Assembly: GCF_000720255.1 (NCBI RefSeq)
Contig: NZ_JOJE01000020.1
Span: forward strand, 211,759-275,758
Direction of reading: 5' to 3'
Length of the DNA: 64,000 bases
From: Streptomyces griseus subsp. griseus
GTDB lineage: Bacteria > Actinomycetota > Actinomycetes > Streptomycetales > Streptomycetaceae
In this document: positions 51,417-60,153 of the stretch, piece by piece
Numbering within the stretch: position 1 is the first letter of the stretch
Layout of the letters: the number at the start of each line of letters is the position of its first letter
Made by a program: the position numbers and the translations under genes
The notes under the pieces: generated by a model
Told to the model about the DNA's origin: nothing
Databases searched by the model: none
Seen by the model: only the letters and a program-made list of their open reading frames with translations

Positions 51417-53231
51417 ATGCCGACACAACCCGCACCCACCAAGGACCGGTCCGCCGTCCGGACGTTGCTGCGCCTTTGGCCGTACGTGCGGCCCGTCCGG
51501 GCGCGGCTGTTCACCGCCGCCTTCGTGGCGGTCCTCGCGTCCTGTCTGGGGCTGGTGATCCCGCTCGTCCTGAAGTGGATGGTCGACGGTCCGGTCACCG
51601 ACCGGGACCCGGCGGGCGTCTGGCTCGGAGCGCTGTACCTGCTGCTGCTCGGGCTCGCGGAGGCACTGCTGTTCGGGGCGCGGCGGTGGCTGGTGGCGCG
51701 GCCGTTGTCGCACGTAGAGGCGGAGATGCGGGCGGATCTCTACCGGCGTCTGCAGCGGCTGCCGGTGGCCTTCCACGACCGGTGGGCCTCGGGGCAGCTG
51801 CTGTCGCGGGGCACCACGGATCTGATGCTGCTGCGCATGTTCCTCGCCTTTCCGCTGACGTTCCTGCTGGTCAACTCGGTGACGATCCTGGTCGGCGTGC
51901 TGATCATGCTGGCGCAGGACTGGACGCTGGGGCTGGTGATCCTGGGGCCCGCCGTGCCGGTGATGGTGACCTGCGTGGTGTTCGAGAAGCGGTACGCCGA
52001 CGTGGCGCGGCTCGCGCAGGACCAGGTCGGTGATCTGACGACGGTGGTCGAGGAGAGCGTGCTCGGCATCCGCATCATCAAGGGGTTCGGACGGCACCGC
52101 AGCCAGGCGCGGGCGTTCCGGGAGCTGTCGCGGACGTTGCGCGGGACGGAGCTGCGCAAGGCGCGGCTGCTGGCGGCGATCTGGGGCGTCATCGTGACGC
52201 TGCCGGAAGTCGCCATCGGGGCGGCGCTGGTGCTCGGGACCGTGCAGGTGGCCGACGGGGAGTTGTCGGCGGGCACGTTGGTCGCGTTCCTGTCGACCGC
52301 CCTGGCACTGCGGTGGCCGGTGGACTCGATCGGGTTCCTGCTGGCGATGAGCCAGGAGGCGGCGACGGCCACGGAACGGTACTTCGAGGTGATGGACGAG
52401 GCGGCGGAGGAGCCGGGGGCCGCCGGTGCGCCGAGGTCGGTGCCGGAGGGCGGGGAGACGGCACGGGGGCTGCGCTTCGACAACGTTTCCTTCCGTTATC
52501 CCGATGCTCCCTCCGGGTCCGCACCCGTGCTCGATCGCGTCGTTCTCCACGTCCGGCCCGGGGAGTCCATGGCGCTGGTCGGGGCGACCGGGAGCGGCAA
52601 GACCACGCTCACCGCGCTGGTGCCCCGGTTGCACGAGGTGACCTCGGGGCGGATCACGCTGAACGGCGAGGACATCACCGCGATGCCGAGGGAAGCGCTG
52701 CGTGCCCGTGTCGCCGTCGCGTTCGAGGAGCCGACGCTGTTCTCGGCGAGCGTCGGGGAGAACGTGCTCATGGGAGCCGGGGACGACGCCGGTACCGAGG
52801 AACTGGAGCGGGCGCTGGCCGTCGCGCAGGCGGACTTCGCGCACGCGTTGCCGCAGGGGACCGAAACGCAGGTCGGGGAGCAGGGACTCAGTCTGTCGGG
52901 CGGTCAGCGGCAGCGGCTCGCGCTGGCCCGCGCGGTCGTCGGCCGGCCGGAGTTCCTCGTCCTGGACGACCCGCTCTCCGCGCTCGACGTCCACACGGAG
53001 GCCGCCGTGGAGGCGGCCCTGCGCCGGGTGCTCGCCGACACCACGGCGCTGATCGTGGCGCACCGCCCGTCCACCGTGCTGCTCGCCGACCGCGTCGCCC
53101 TGCTGTCGGGCGGCCGGATCGCCGCGGTAGGCACCCATCAGGAACTGCTGCGCACGAACGCCGAGTACGCCCACCTCATGTCCGGTCTCACATCCGGCGA
53201 GCAGGCCGGTCACCAGGAGGACGAGCGATGA
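51417..53231 (+). CDS. ABC exporter subunit A (TMD-NBD fusion, degenerate catalytic Glu)
   Basis: 604 residues: six membrane helices (about 20-300), then an NBD with Walker A GATGSGKTT, signature LSGGQRQRLALARAV and Walker B FLVLDDPLSALD, in which the usual catalytic Glu after the Walker B Asp is Asp. The H-loop is IVAHRPSTV. Heterodimeric ABC exporters typically carry one such weakened site. Paired with the next gene through an ATGA overlap. ATG 51417 rather than 51387 because the -10 box TAGGCT sits just before it. Exports drugs, lipids or peptides; substrate unknown. Confidence 0.9.
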   Translation: MPTQPAPTKDRSAVRTLLRLWPYVRPVRARLFTAAFVAVLASCLGLVIPLVLKWMVDGPVTDRDPAGVWLGALYLLLLGLAEALLFGARRWLVARPLSHVEAEMRADLYRRLQRLPVAFHDRWASGQLLSRGTTDLMLLRMFLAFPLTFLLVNSVTILVGVLIMLAQDWTLGLVILGPAVPVMVTCVVFEKRYADVARLAQDQVGDLTTVVEESVLGIRIIKGFGRHRSQARAFRELSRTLRGTELRKARLLAAIWGVIVTLPEVAIGAALVLGTVQVADGELSAGTLVAFLSTALALRWPVDSIGFLLAMSQEAATATERYFEVMDEAAEEPGAAGAPRSVPEGGETARGLRFDNVSFRYPDAPSGSAPVLDRVVLHVRPGESMALVGATGSGKTTLTALVPRLHEVTSGRITLNGEDITAMPREALRARVAVAFEEPTLFSASVGENVLMGAGDDAGTEELERALAVAQADFAHALPQGTETQVGEQGLSLSGGQRQRLALARAVVGRPEFLVLDDPLSALDVHTEAAVEAALRRVLADTTALIVAHRPSTVLLADRVALLSGGRIAAVGTHQELLRTNAEYAHLMSGLTSGEQAGHQEDER

Positions 53232-55099
53232 CCACGTCCACCACGTCCACGACTCCCCCCTCGGGCTCCACCACCGCCGACCAGGAGCTCCCCCTCTCCC
53301 AGAAGACCGGCGACCCCTTCGACCGGGACGTCCTGCCCACCCCGCCCGGTGCCACGGCCGCCCTCCTGCGGTCGCTGCTCACCCCGATGAAAGCGCGCGT
53401 CACCGTCACCACGCTCCTGCTGCTGCTCCAGCAGGCGGCCGTCCAGGCGGGCCCGCTGCTGGTGGCGTACGCCATCGACCGGGCGGTACCGGCCTTCCGG
53501 GACCACGACCGCGGTCCGCTGATCGCGGTGGCCGTGGGCTATCTGCTGTGCGCGGTGGTGTCCGGCGGACTCCAGTACGCGTTCATCGTCGCCTCCGCCC
53601 GCGTCAACCAGGACGTGCTGCTCGACCTGCGGGGCCGGATCTTCCGGCACGCCCAGGCGCTGAGCGTCGACTTCCACGAGCGCTACACCTCGGGCCGGCT
53701 CATCTCCCGCTCCACCACGGACGTGGAGTCGCTGCGGGAGCTGCTGAGCGAGGGGCTCCAGGAGCTGGTGACCGTCATCCTGTCCTTCGTCTACATCTCG
53801 GCCATGCTGCTCTGGCTGGATCTGGACCTGGGCGCGGTGGCGGTGGCCTCGTTCGTCCCGCTCTACCTGCTGGTGCGGACGTACCGGCGGCGGGCCGCGC
53901 GGGTCTACACGAAGCGGTCGACCGCGATGGCCGCGGTCATCGTGAAGTTCGTCGAGACGATGAACGGCATCCGGCCGGTGCGGGCGTTCCGCCGCGAGGA
54001 CGTCAACGACGAGGCGTTCGCGGTGCTGAACCGGCGGCACGAGCGGACCAACGGCGACGCCACGCTGGAGATGGCGCGGTACGTGACCGGTTCGCGGCTG
54101 GTCGCCAACACGGCCGTCGCGGGGATCGTGCTGTGGGGCGCCCACCGGGTGGCGGACGGCTCGCTGGAACTGGGTGTGCTGGCGGCGGCGGTGCTGTACC
54201 TGCGGCGTCTGTACGACCCGATAGACCGGCTCGGGATGTTCCTGAACTCGTACCAGTCGGCGGCGGCCTCGCTGGAGAAGATCGCGGGGCTGCTGGCGCA
54301 GACGCCGTCCGTGCCGGAGCCGTCGGCGCCGAAGGAGCTGCCGCCGCTGCCGGGTGAGCAGCCGGGCCGTGAGGTGGTCTTCGACGGCGTCCGGTTCGCC
54401 TACCGCACGGGCGGTGAGGTGCTTCCCCGCTTCGATCTGACCCTGCCGGCCGGGCAGACCGTCGCGGTCGTGGGTTCCACGGGCGCGGGCAAGTCCACGC
54501 TGGCCAAGCTGCTGGCCCGTTTCTACGACCCCACCGAGGGCCGGGTGCTGCTCGACGGGGTCGACGTGCGCGACCTGGCCGTGCCGGAACTGCGGCGCGG
54601 GGTGGTGATGGTGACGCAGGAGGCGTTCCTGTTCTCCGGCACGGTCGCCGAGAACATCGCGATCGGGCGGCCGGACGCGACGCGGGAGGAGATCGAGCGG
54701 GCGGCGAAGGCCATCGGCGCGCACGAGTTCATCAGCGCGCTGCCCGACGGCTACGACACGGACGTACGCAAGCGGGGTGGCCGGATCTCCGCCGGTCAGC
54801 GTCAGCTCGTGGCGTTCGCCCGGGCGTTGCTCGCCGACCCGGCGGTGCTGATCCTGGACGAGGCGACCAGTTCGCTGGACATCCCCGGGGAGCGGGCGGT
54901 GCAGCGCGCGATGGCGACGGTGCTGAACGGCCGTACGGCGGTCGTGATCGCGCACCGGCTGTCCACCGTGGAGATCGCCGACCGGGTGCTCGTCATGGAG
55001 CACGGCCGGATCGTCGAGGACGGTGCCCCGGCCGAACTGATCGCGGGAACCGGCCGGTTCGCCGATCTGCACCGGGCGTGGCGGGACAGTCTGGCTTGA
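53228..55099 (+). CDS. ABC exporter subunit B (TMD-NBD fusion)
   Basis: 623 residues. A Ser/Thr-rich N-terminal tail of about 45 residues precedes six membrane helices, then the NBD: Walker A GSTGAGKST, signature ISAGQRQLVAFARAL (LSGGQ changed to ISAGQ), Walker B VLILDEATSSLD with the catalytic Glu, H-loop VIAHRLSTVE. The altered signature would line the degenerate site formed with subunit A, whose Walker B lacks Glu; the full-strength site uses this subunit's own Walker boxes. ATG 53228 overlaps the previous stop. Confidence 0.92.
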   Translation: MTTSTTSTTPPSGSTTADQELPLSQKTGDPFDRDVLPTPPGATAALLRSLLTPMKARVTVTTLLLLLQQAAVQAGPLLVAYAIDRAVPAFRDHDRGPLIAVAVGYLLCAVVSGGLQYAFIVASARVNQDVLLDLRGRIFRHAQALSVDFHERYTSGRLISRSTTDVESLRELLSEGLQELVTVILSFVYISAMLLWLDLDLGAVAVASFVPLYLLVRTYRRRAARVYTKRSTAMAAVIVKFVETMNGIRPVRAFRREDVNDEAFAVLNRRHERTNGDATLEMARYVTGSRLVANTAVAGIVLWGAHRVADGSLELGVLAAAVLYLRRLYDPIDRLGMFLNSYQSAAASLEKIAGLLAQTPSVPEPSAPKELPPLPGEQPGREVVFDGVRFAYRTGGEVLPRFDLTLPAGQTVAVVGSTGAGKSTLAKLLARFYDPTEGRVLLDGVDVRDLAVPELRRGVVMVTQEAFLFSGTVAENIAIGRPDATREEIERAAKAIGAHEFISALPDGYDTDVRKRGGRISAGQRQLVAFARALLADPAVLILDEATSSLDIPGERAVQRAMATVLNGRTAVVIAHRLSTVEIADRVLVMEHGRIVEDGAPAELIAGTGRFADLHRAWRDSLA

Positions 55100-55462
55100 C
55101 TGTTCGCCCACCCGGGCTCGACTCCAACTCCCCGGAGCCTCCCGCAGGGCCGGCCGAGCCTCGCCCCGGGTTCAACTACCCCACCCCCTGCCCCTCTTGC
55201 AACCAATGATCCGTATATCGAACATGACCATCCGGTCAACGAAGCCTTTCCGGCCAACTTCTTGACGCGCTCCTGACAGCAAGCGCCATCCGGTGCCAGG
55301 CTTCCCACGGCCGCTTCACAGCAACCCCACATGCGTCGAGCTGTGAGGCCACACGGCCACCCGCACCTGGTTCCGCGCAACGCCCTGTTCTGCCCGGACG
55401 GCCCACCCGCCGCCCGGTCTCCCCTGGCCGCGCGACCCGCGGCCGCGCAGAAGGAGTCAGTG
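55100..55462 (+). other. Intergenic region upstream of the first M4 protease
   Basis: 363 bases with no supported gene. It contains A/T-richer stretches (AACCAATGATCCGTATATCGAACATGACC) and a possible -35 element TTGACG at about 55262. It probably carries the protease promoter and regulatory sites; an AAGGAG ribosome site lies at 55451-55456. Confidence 0.6.
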
Positions 55463-57508
55463 TTGAGAAGCAGTTCCTCCCACAGACGCACCTCCCACAC
55501 CCGCAAGGCCACGGCTGTCGCCCTCGTCGGCGTCGCCGCGTTCCTCGCCGCCGCCGTCCAGAGCGGTGCCGCCAACGCAGCCCCGGTGAAGGCACCGTCG
55601 GCCGCGGGCAAGGCCGACCCGGGCGCGCTGCCCGCGAAGCTCACCCCGGCCCAGCGCGCCGAGCTGCTCCGCCGGGCGGACGCCGGCAAGGCGAAGGCCG
55701 CCGAGCAACTGGGCCTCGGCGCCAAGGAGAAGCTGATCGTCCGTGACGTGCTGAAGGACCGCGACGGCACCCTGCACACGCGGTACGAGCGCACCTACGA
55801 GGGCCTTCCGGTGCTCGGCGGCGACCTGGTCGTCGAAACGGCCCCGTCCGGACGGACCGAGGGCGTCATCAAGGCCACCCGCGCCCAGATCAAGGTCGCC
55901 TCGCTGAAGCCGGCCGTCACGGCGTCGAAGGCCGAGCAGCAGGCGCTGGGCGCCGCGAAGGCGGAGAAGGCCAAGAGCCCCGACGTCAACAGCGCGCCGC
56001 GCAAGGTGATCTGGGCCGCGAACGGCACGCCGACCCTGGCGTACGAGACGGTCGTCGGCGGCTTCCAGCACGACGGCACCCCGCAGGAACTGCACGTCAT
56101 CACCGACGCCACCACCGGCAGCAAGCTCTTCGAGTGGGAGGCGATCGAGACCGGCACCGGCAACACGGTGTACTCCGGCACGGTCGACCTCACCACCACG
56201 CAGTCCGGGTCGACGTACAACCTGACCGACGGCGCGCGCGGCGGTCACAAGACCTACAACCTCAACCGGGGCAGCTCCGGCACCGGCACGCTCTTCTCGG
56301 GCCCCGACGACGTCTGGGGCAACGGCCAGGCGTCCAACGCGGAGTCGGCCGGCGCCGACGCGCACTACGGTGCCGCGCTGACGTGGGACTACTACAAGAA
56401 CGTGCACGGCCGCAGCGGCATCCGGGGCGACGGGGTGGGCGCCTACTCCCGGGTCCACTACGGCAGCAACTACGTCAACGCGTTCTGGTCCGACGCCTGC
56501 TTCTGCATGACGTACGGCGACGGCTCGGGCAACGCCAACCCGCTCACGTCCATCGACGTGGCCGGTCACGAGATGACCCACGGCCTGACCTCGGTCACCG
56601 CCAAGCTGAACTACAGCAACGAGTCCGGCGGTCTGAACGAGGCCACCTCCGACATCCTCGGCACGGCGGTCGAGTTCTACGCCAACAACTCCTCCGACGT
56701 CGGTGACTACCTCATCGGCGAGGAGATCAACATCAACGGCGACGGCACCCCGTTGCGCTACATGGACAAGCCCAGCAAGGACGGCTCGTCCAAGGACAGC
56801 TGGTACTCCGGCCTGGGCAACCTCGACGTGCACTACTCGTCGGGCCCCGCCAACCACTTCTTCTACCTGCTCAGCGAGGGCAGCGGCACCAAGACCATCA
56901 ACGGTGTCACCTACAACTCGTCCACCTCGGACGGCCTGCCGGTGACCGGCATCGGCCGCGCCAAGGCGGAGCAGATCTGGTTCAAGGCGCTCACCACGAA
57001 GTTCACCTCCAACACCAACTACGCGGGCGCCCGCACCGGCACCCTCGCGGCGGCGGGTGAGCTGTACGGCACCACCTCGGCCGAGTACAAGGCCGTACAG
57101 GACGCGTGGGCGGGCATCGCGGTCGGCTCGCGCTCCGACGGCGGTGGCGGCGGTGGCGGCACGTCCTTCGAGAACGCCGCCGACGTATCGATTCCGGACA
57201 ACGGCGCGGCGGTCACCTCGTCGGTCACCGTCTCCGGGCGGACCGGCAACGCCCCCTCGAACCTTCAGGTCGGCGTCGACATCGTGCACACCTACATCGG
57301 TGACCTCCAGGTGCAGCTGATCGCCCCCGACGGCACGGCGTACACGCTGAAGGCGTACGGCACCGGCGGCAGCGCGGACAACCTCAACACCACGTACACG
57401 GTGAACGCCTCCTCCGAGGTCGCCAACGGGACCTGGCAGTTGAAGGTCCAGGACAACGCGGCCCGGGACACCGGCTACATCAACAGCTGGAAGCTCACCT
57501 TCCCGTAG
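55463..57508 (+). CDS. M4 neutral metallopeptidase with C-terminal P domain
   Basis: 681 residues. A signal peptide (LVGVAAFLAAAVQSGAANAA) is followed by an FTP/PepSY propeptide (about 45-220) and the thermolysin-like catalytic domain: VAGHEMTHGLTSVTA with the zinc His pair and Glu, then GGLNEATSDILGT with the third zinc ligand. The last 115 residues, after a Gly linker, form a proprotein-convertase P domain (VGVDIVHTYIGDLQVQLIAPDG). TTG 55463 is preferred: it lies six bases from AAGGAG, while GTG 55460 lies only three away. Secreted zinc protease, first of two adjacent copies. Confidence 0.92.
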   Translation: MRSSSSHRRTSHTRKATAVALVGVAAFLAAAVQSGAANAAPVKAPSAAGKADPGALPAKLTPAQRAELLRRADAGKAKAAEQLGLGAKEKLIVRDVLKDRDGTLHTRYERTYEGLPVLGGDLVVETAPSGRTEGVIKATRAQIKVASLKPAVTASKAEQQALGAAKAEKAKSPDVNSAPRKVIWAANGTPTLAYETVVGGFQHDGTPQELHVITDATTGSKLFEWEAIETGTGNTVYSGTVDLTTTQSGSTYNLTDGARGGHKTYNLNRGSSGTGTLFSGPDDVWGNGQASNAESAGADAHYGAALTWDYYKNVHGRSGIRGDGVGAYSRVHYGSNYVNAFWSDACFCMTYGDGSGNANPLTSIDVAGHEMTHGLTSVTAKLNYSNESGGLNEATSDILGTAVEFYANNSSDVGDYLIGEEININGDGTPLRYMDKPSKDGSSKDSWYSGLGNLDVHYSSGPANHFFYLLSEGSGTKTINGVTYNSSTSDGLPVTGIGRAKAEQIWFKALTTKFTSNTNYAGARTGTLAAAGELYGTTSAEYKAVQDAWAGIAVGSRSDGGGGGGGTSFENAADVSIPDNGAAVTSSVTVSGRTGNAPSNLQVGVDIVHTYIGDLQVQLIAPDGTAYTLKAYGTGGSADNLNTTYTVNASSEVANGTWQLKVQDNAARDTGYINSWKLTFP

Positions 57509-57539
57509 GCCGGCCGCCCTTCGGGCAACCGTCCGCACA

Positions 57540-57585
57540 GGCGCCGTCCCGGGCTTCGAGCCCCGGGGCGGCGCCCGCGTTTTTT
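57540..57585 (+). terminator. Strong intrinsic terminator
   Basis: GGCGCCGTCCCGGG pairs with CCCGGGGCGGCGCC around the loop CTTCGAG and is followed by six T residues at 57580-57585. It ends the first protease mRNA; the remainder of 57586-57805 is promoter sequence for the second. Confidence 0.92.
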
Positions 57586-57805
57586 GCCCGCCCTATGCAC
57601 ACGTCGGGTTGGCGCTTTACCCAGGTCAACTCCGTTTACATTCCCGCAATGTTCACCCGGGAGACGGTTTTCAGCCAACATCACGGGAGGGTCATGACAT
57701 GTACGCGTCCCTGGTGCAGTCTTCCTCACAACCGCCGCACAACTTCACAACCACCTCCGGCCGGCCGCCCCACGCCGACCCGGACTCCCCCACCAAGGAG
57801 CTTGT

Positions 57806-59470
57806 GTGTCCTCCCTCTACGCGCGTCACAAGCGCTCCACTCTGGCCATCGCCACCACCGTCGCCGCCGGAGCGCTGCTCACCACCGGTCTGACCACCGG
57901 TTCCGCCGCCGCCCAGGTCCCCGCGGACACCACCGCCAAGGCCCCGCTGGCCGCCGCACCGGTCCAGCTCACGTCGGCAGCGCGCACCACGCTCATCAAG
58001 CAGCAGCAGGCCGACGCGTCCCGGACCGCGCAGGAGATAGGTCTCGGCGCCAAGGAGAAGCTGGTCGTCAGAGACGTCGTCAAGGACGCCGACGGCTCGG
58101 TCCACACCCGCTACGAGCGCACCTACGCGGGCCTGCCGGTCCTCGGCGGCGACCTGGTCGTCCACCAGTCCAAGTCCGGTGCGACCAGCGGCGTGACCAA
58201 GGCGCTCAAGGCCGCCGTCAAGGTGGCCTCGCTGAAGCCGCAGATCACCACCGCCAAGGCGGAGAAGCAGGCACTGACCGCCGCCCAGGCCGCCGGTTCC
58301 GAGAAGACCGCCGCCGACCAGGCCCCGCGCAAGGTGATCTGGGCGGGCAACGGCACGCCGACCCTCGCCTACGAGACCGTGATCGGCGGCCTCCAGGACG
58401 ACGGCACCCCGAACGAGCTGCACGTCATCACCGACGCGGCCACCGGCAAGAAGCTCTACGAGTACCAGGGCATCGAGACCGGCAGCGGCAAGAGCCTCTA
58501 CTCCGGCACCGTCACCCTCGGCACCACGAAGTCCGGCTCGACGTACCAGCTGAACGACACCGGGCGCGGCGGCCACAAGACGTACAACAAGGCCCGCAGC
58601 ACCAGCTCCTCCGCGGGCACCCTGTTCACGGACGCCGACGACGTCTGGGGCACCGGCACCGCCTCCAGCTCCAGCAGCGACCAGACGGCCGCCGTCGACG
58701 CCGCCTACGGCGCCGCGGTCACCTGGGACTTCTACAAGAGCGCCTTCGGCCGCAGCGGCATCGCCAACGACGGCAAGGCCGCCTACTCCCGCGTCCACTA
58801 CGGCAACGCCTACGTCAACGCCTTCTGGGACGACAGCTGCTTCTGCATGACCTACGGCGACGGCGAGGGCAACACCGACCCGCTGACCTCGCTCGACGTG
58901 GCCGGCCACGAGATGAGCCACGGTCTGACCGCGGCCACCGCCGGCCTCAACTACAGCGGTGAGTCCGGTGGACTGAACGAGGCCACCTCGGACATCTTCG
59001 GCACCGGCGTCGAGTTCTTCGCCAACAACGCGTCCGACAAGGGCGACTACCTCATCGGCGAGAAGATCAACATCAACGGCGACGGCACACCGCTGCGCTA
59101 CATGGACAAGCCCAGCAAGGACGGCGGCTCCGCCGACTACTGGTCCTCCGGCGTCGGCAACAAGGACGTCCACTACTCCTCGGGCGTCGCCAACCACTTC
59201 TTCTACCTGCTGAGCGAGGGCAGCGGCTCGAAGACGATCAACGGGGTGACCTACAACTCCCCGACGTCCAACGGCTCCACCGTCACCGGCATCGGCCGCG
59301 ACAAGGCGCTGAAGATCTGGTACAAGGCGCTGACGACGTACATGACGTCGACGACGAACTACAAGGCCGCCCGCACGGCGACCCTGAACGCGGCGTCGGC
59401 GCTGTACGGCTCCTCCAGCACCGAGTACAAGACCGTGGCCGCGGCCTGGTCGGCGGTCAACGTCGCCTGA
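57806..59470 (+). CDS. M4 neutral metallopeptidase (no P domain)
   Basis: 554 residues, a close paralogue of the preceding gene. The signal peptide has TTVAAGALLTTGLTTGSAAA, and a propeptide ends before the catalytic domain. The active site reads VAGHEMSHGLTAATA and GGLNEATSDIFGT. It lacks the 115-residue P domain present in its neighbour, so the two may differ in substrate docking or stability. GTG 57806 has AAGGAG eight bases upstream. Exported zinc protease that digests protein outside the cell. Confidence 0.93.
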   Translation: MSSLYARHKRSTLAIATTVAAGALLTTGLTTGSAAAQVPADTTAKAPLAAAPVQLTSAARTTLIKQQQADASRTAQEIGLGAKEKLVVRDVVKDADGSVHTRYERTYAGLPVLGGDLVVHQSKSGATSGVTKALKAAVKVASLKPQITTAKAEKQALTAAQAAGSEKTAADQAPRKVIWAGNGTPTLAYETVIGGLQDDGTPNELHVITDAATGKKLYEYQGIETGSGKSLYSGTVTLGTTKSGSTYQLNDTGRGGHKTYNKARSTSSSAGTLFTDADDVWGTGTASSSSSDQTAAVDAAYGAAVTWDFYKSAFGRSGIANDGKAAYSRVHYGNAYVNAFWDDSCFCMTYGDGEGNTDPLTSLDVAGHEMSHGLTAATAGLNYSGESGGLNEATSDIFGTGVEFFANNASDKGDYLIGEKININGDGTPLRYMDKPSKDGGSADYWSSGVGNKDVHYSSGVANHFFYLLSEGSGSKTINGVTYNSPTSNGSTVTGIGRDKALKIWYKALTTYMTSTTNYKAARTATLNAASALYGSSSTEYKTVAAAWSAVNVA

Positions 59471-59492
59471 CGCACATCCGCTTGACATGAGT

Positions 59493-59523
59493 GGCCCCCG
59501 GGACGAAGGCAGCCCCGGGGGCC
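59493..59523 (+). terminator. GC-rich hairpin terminator
   Basis: GGCCCCCGGG (59493-59502) pairs with CCCCGGGGGCC (about 59513-59523) around a ten-base loop, just after the second protease stop. Five bases later a TACTCT box (59528-59533) lies eight bases before the DUF1990 start and is its probable -10. Confidence 0.75.
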
Positions 59524-59540
59524 GCCCTACTCTTGGGCGC

Positions 59541-60050
59541 ATGTCCTTCACGTACGCGGATGTCGGCGCGACCCGCGAGAGCGGCTTCTGCCCGCCCGGC
59601 TTCCACCCCCTCCATGTGCGCGCCCGCCTCGGCGAGGGGCAGGCACTCTTCCAGCGGGCCGCCGAGGCCGTCCTCACCTGGGAGATGCACCGTGCGCTGG
59701 GCGTCGGCATAGCCGCGGCCTCCGACCGCGCGGCCCCCGACGTGGACGTCACGGTCACCCTCGCCGGGATGATCAAGGCTCCCTGCCGGGTGGTGTGGAC
59801 CGTGGAGGAAACCCGCCGGGCGGGCTGGGCCTACGGCACCCTCGCCGGACACCCCGAGTGCGGTGAGGAGTCCTTCGTCGTCGACCGTACCGGCGACGGC
59901 ACGGTCTGGCTGACGATCTCCGCCTTCAGCCGCGCCGCCAAGTGGTACTCCCGGGCCGGCGGCCCGGCGACCCGGGGGCTGCAACACGCCTACGCCCGCA
60001 GGTGCGGGGTGGTCCTGCGCAAGCTGTGCGCGCCGGAGGACGACGCCTGA
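59541..60050 (+). CDS. DUF1990 family protein
   Basis: 169 residues, a single DUF1990 domain (SRPBCC-like fold): FTYADVGATRESGFCPPGF at the N-terminus and GTLAGHPECGEESFVVDR in the middle, the family's most conserved block. No catalytic residues can be assigned and the function is unknown. ATG 59541 is chosen because the probable -10 box TACTCT ends eight bases before it, making a leaderless or nearly leaderless mRNA; an in-frame start at 59487 lies inside the hairpin. It is convergent with glgP. Confidence 0.85.
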   Translation: MSFTYADVGATRESGFCPPGFHPLHVRARLGEGQALFQRAAEAVLTWEMHRALGVGIAAASDRAAPDVDVTVTLAGMIKAPCRVVWTVEETRRAGWAYGTLAGHPECGEESFVVDRTGDGTVWLTISAFSRAAKWYSRAGGPATRGLQHAYARRCGVVLRKLCAPEDDA

Positions 60051-60103
60051 GCCGCTGCCCGGCCTCCGTCGCGGCCACCGGCCCCTCCCCCGGGTGACGT
60101 GCA

Positions 60104-60130
60104 GGCCGGCGGGCGACCGCCCGGCCGGCC
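60104..60130. terminator. Imperfect GC hairpin between convergent genes
   Basis: GGCCGGCGGGC (60104-60114) and GCCCGGCCGGCC (60119-60130) pair with one bulge around a four-base loop. It lies between DUF1990 (+) and glgP (-) and may serve both; no T tract. Confidence 0.55.
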
Positions 60131-60153
60131 CTCACGTCAGTGTCGCGGAGACC

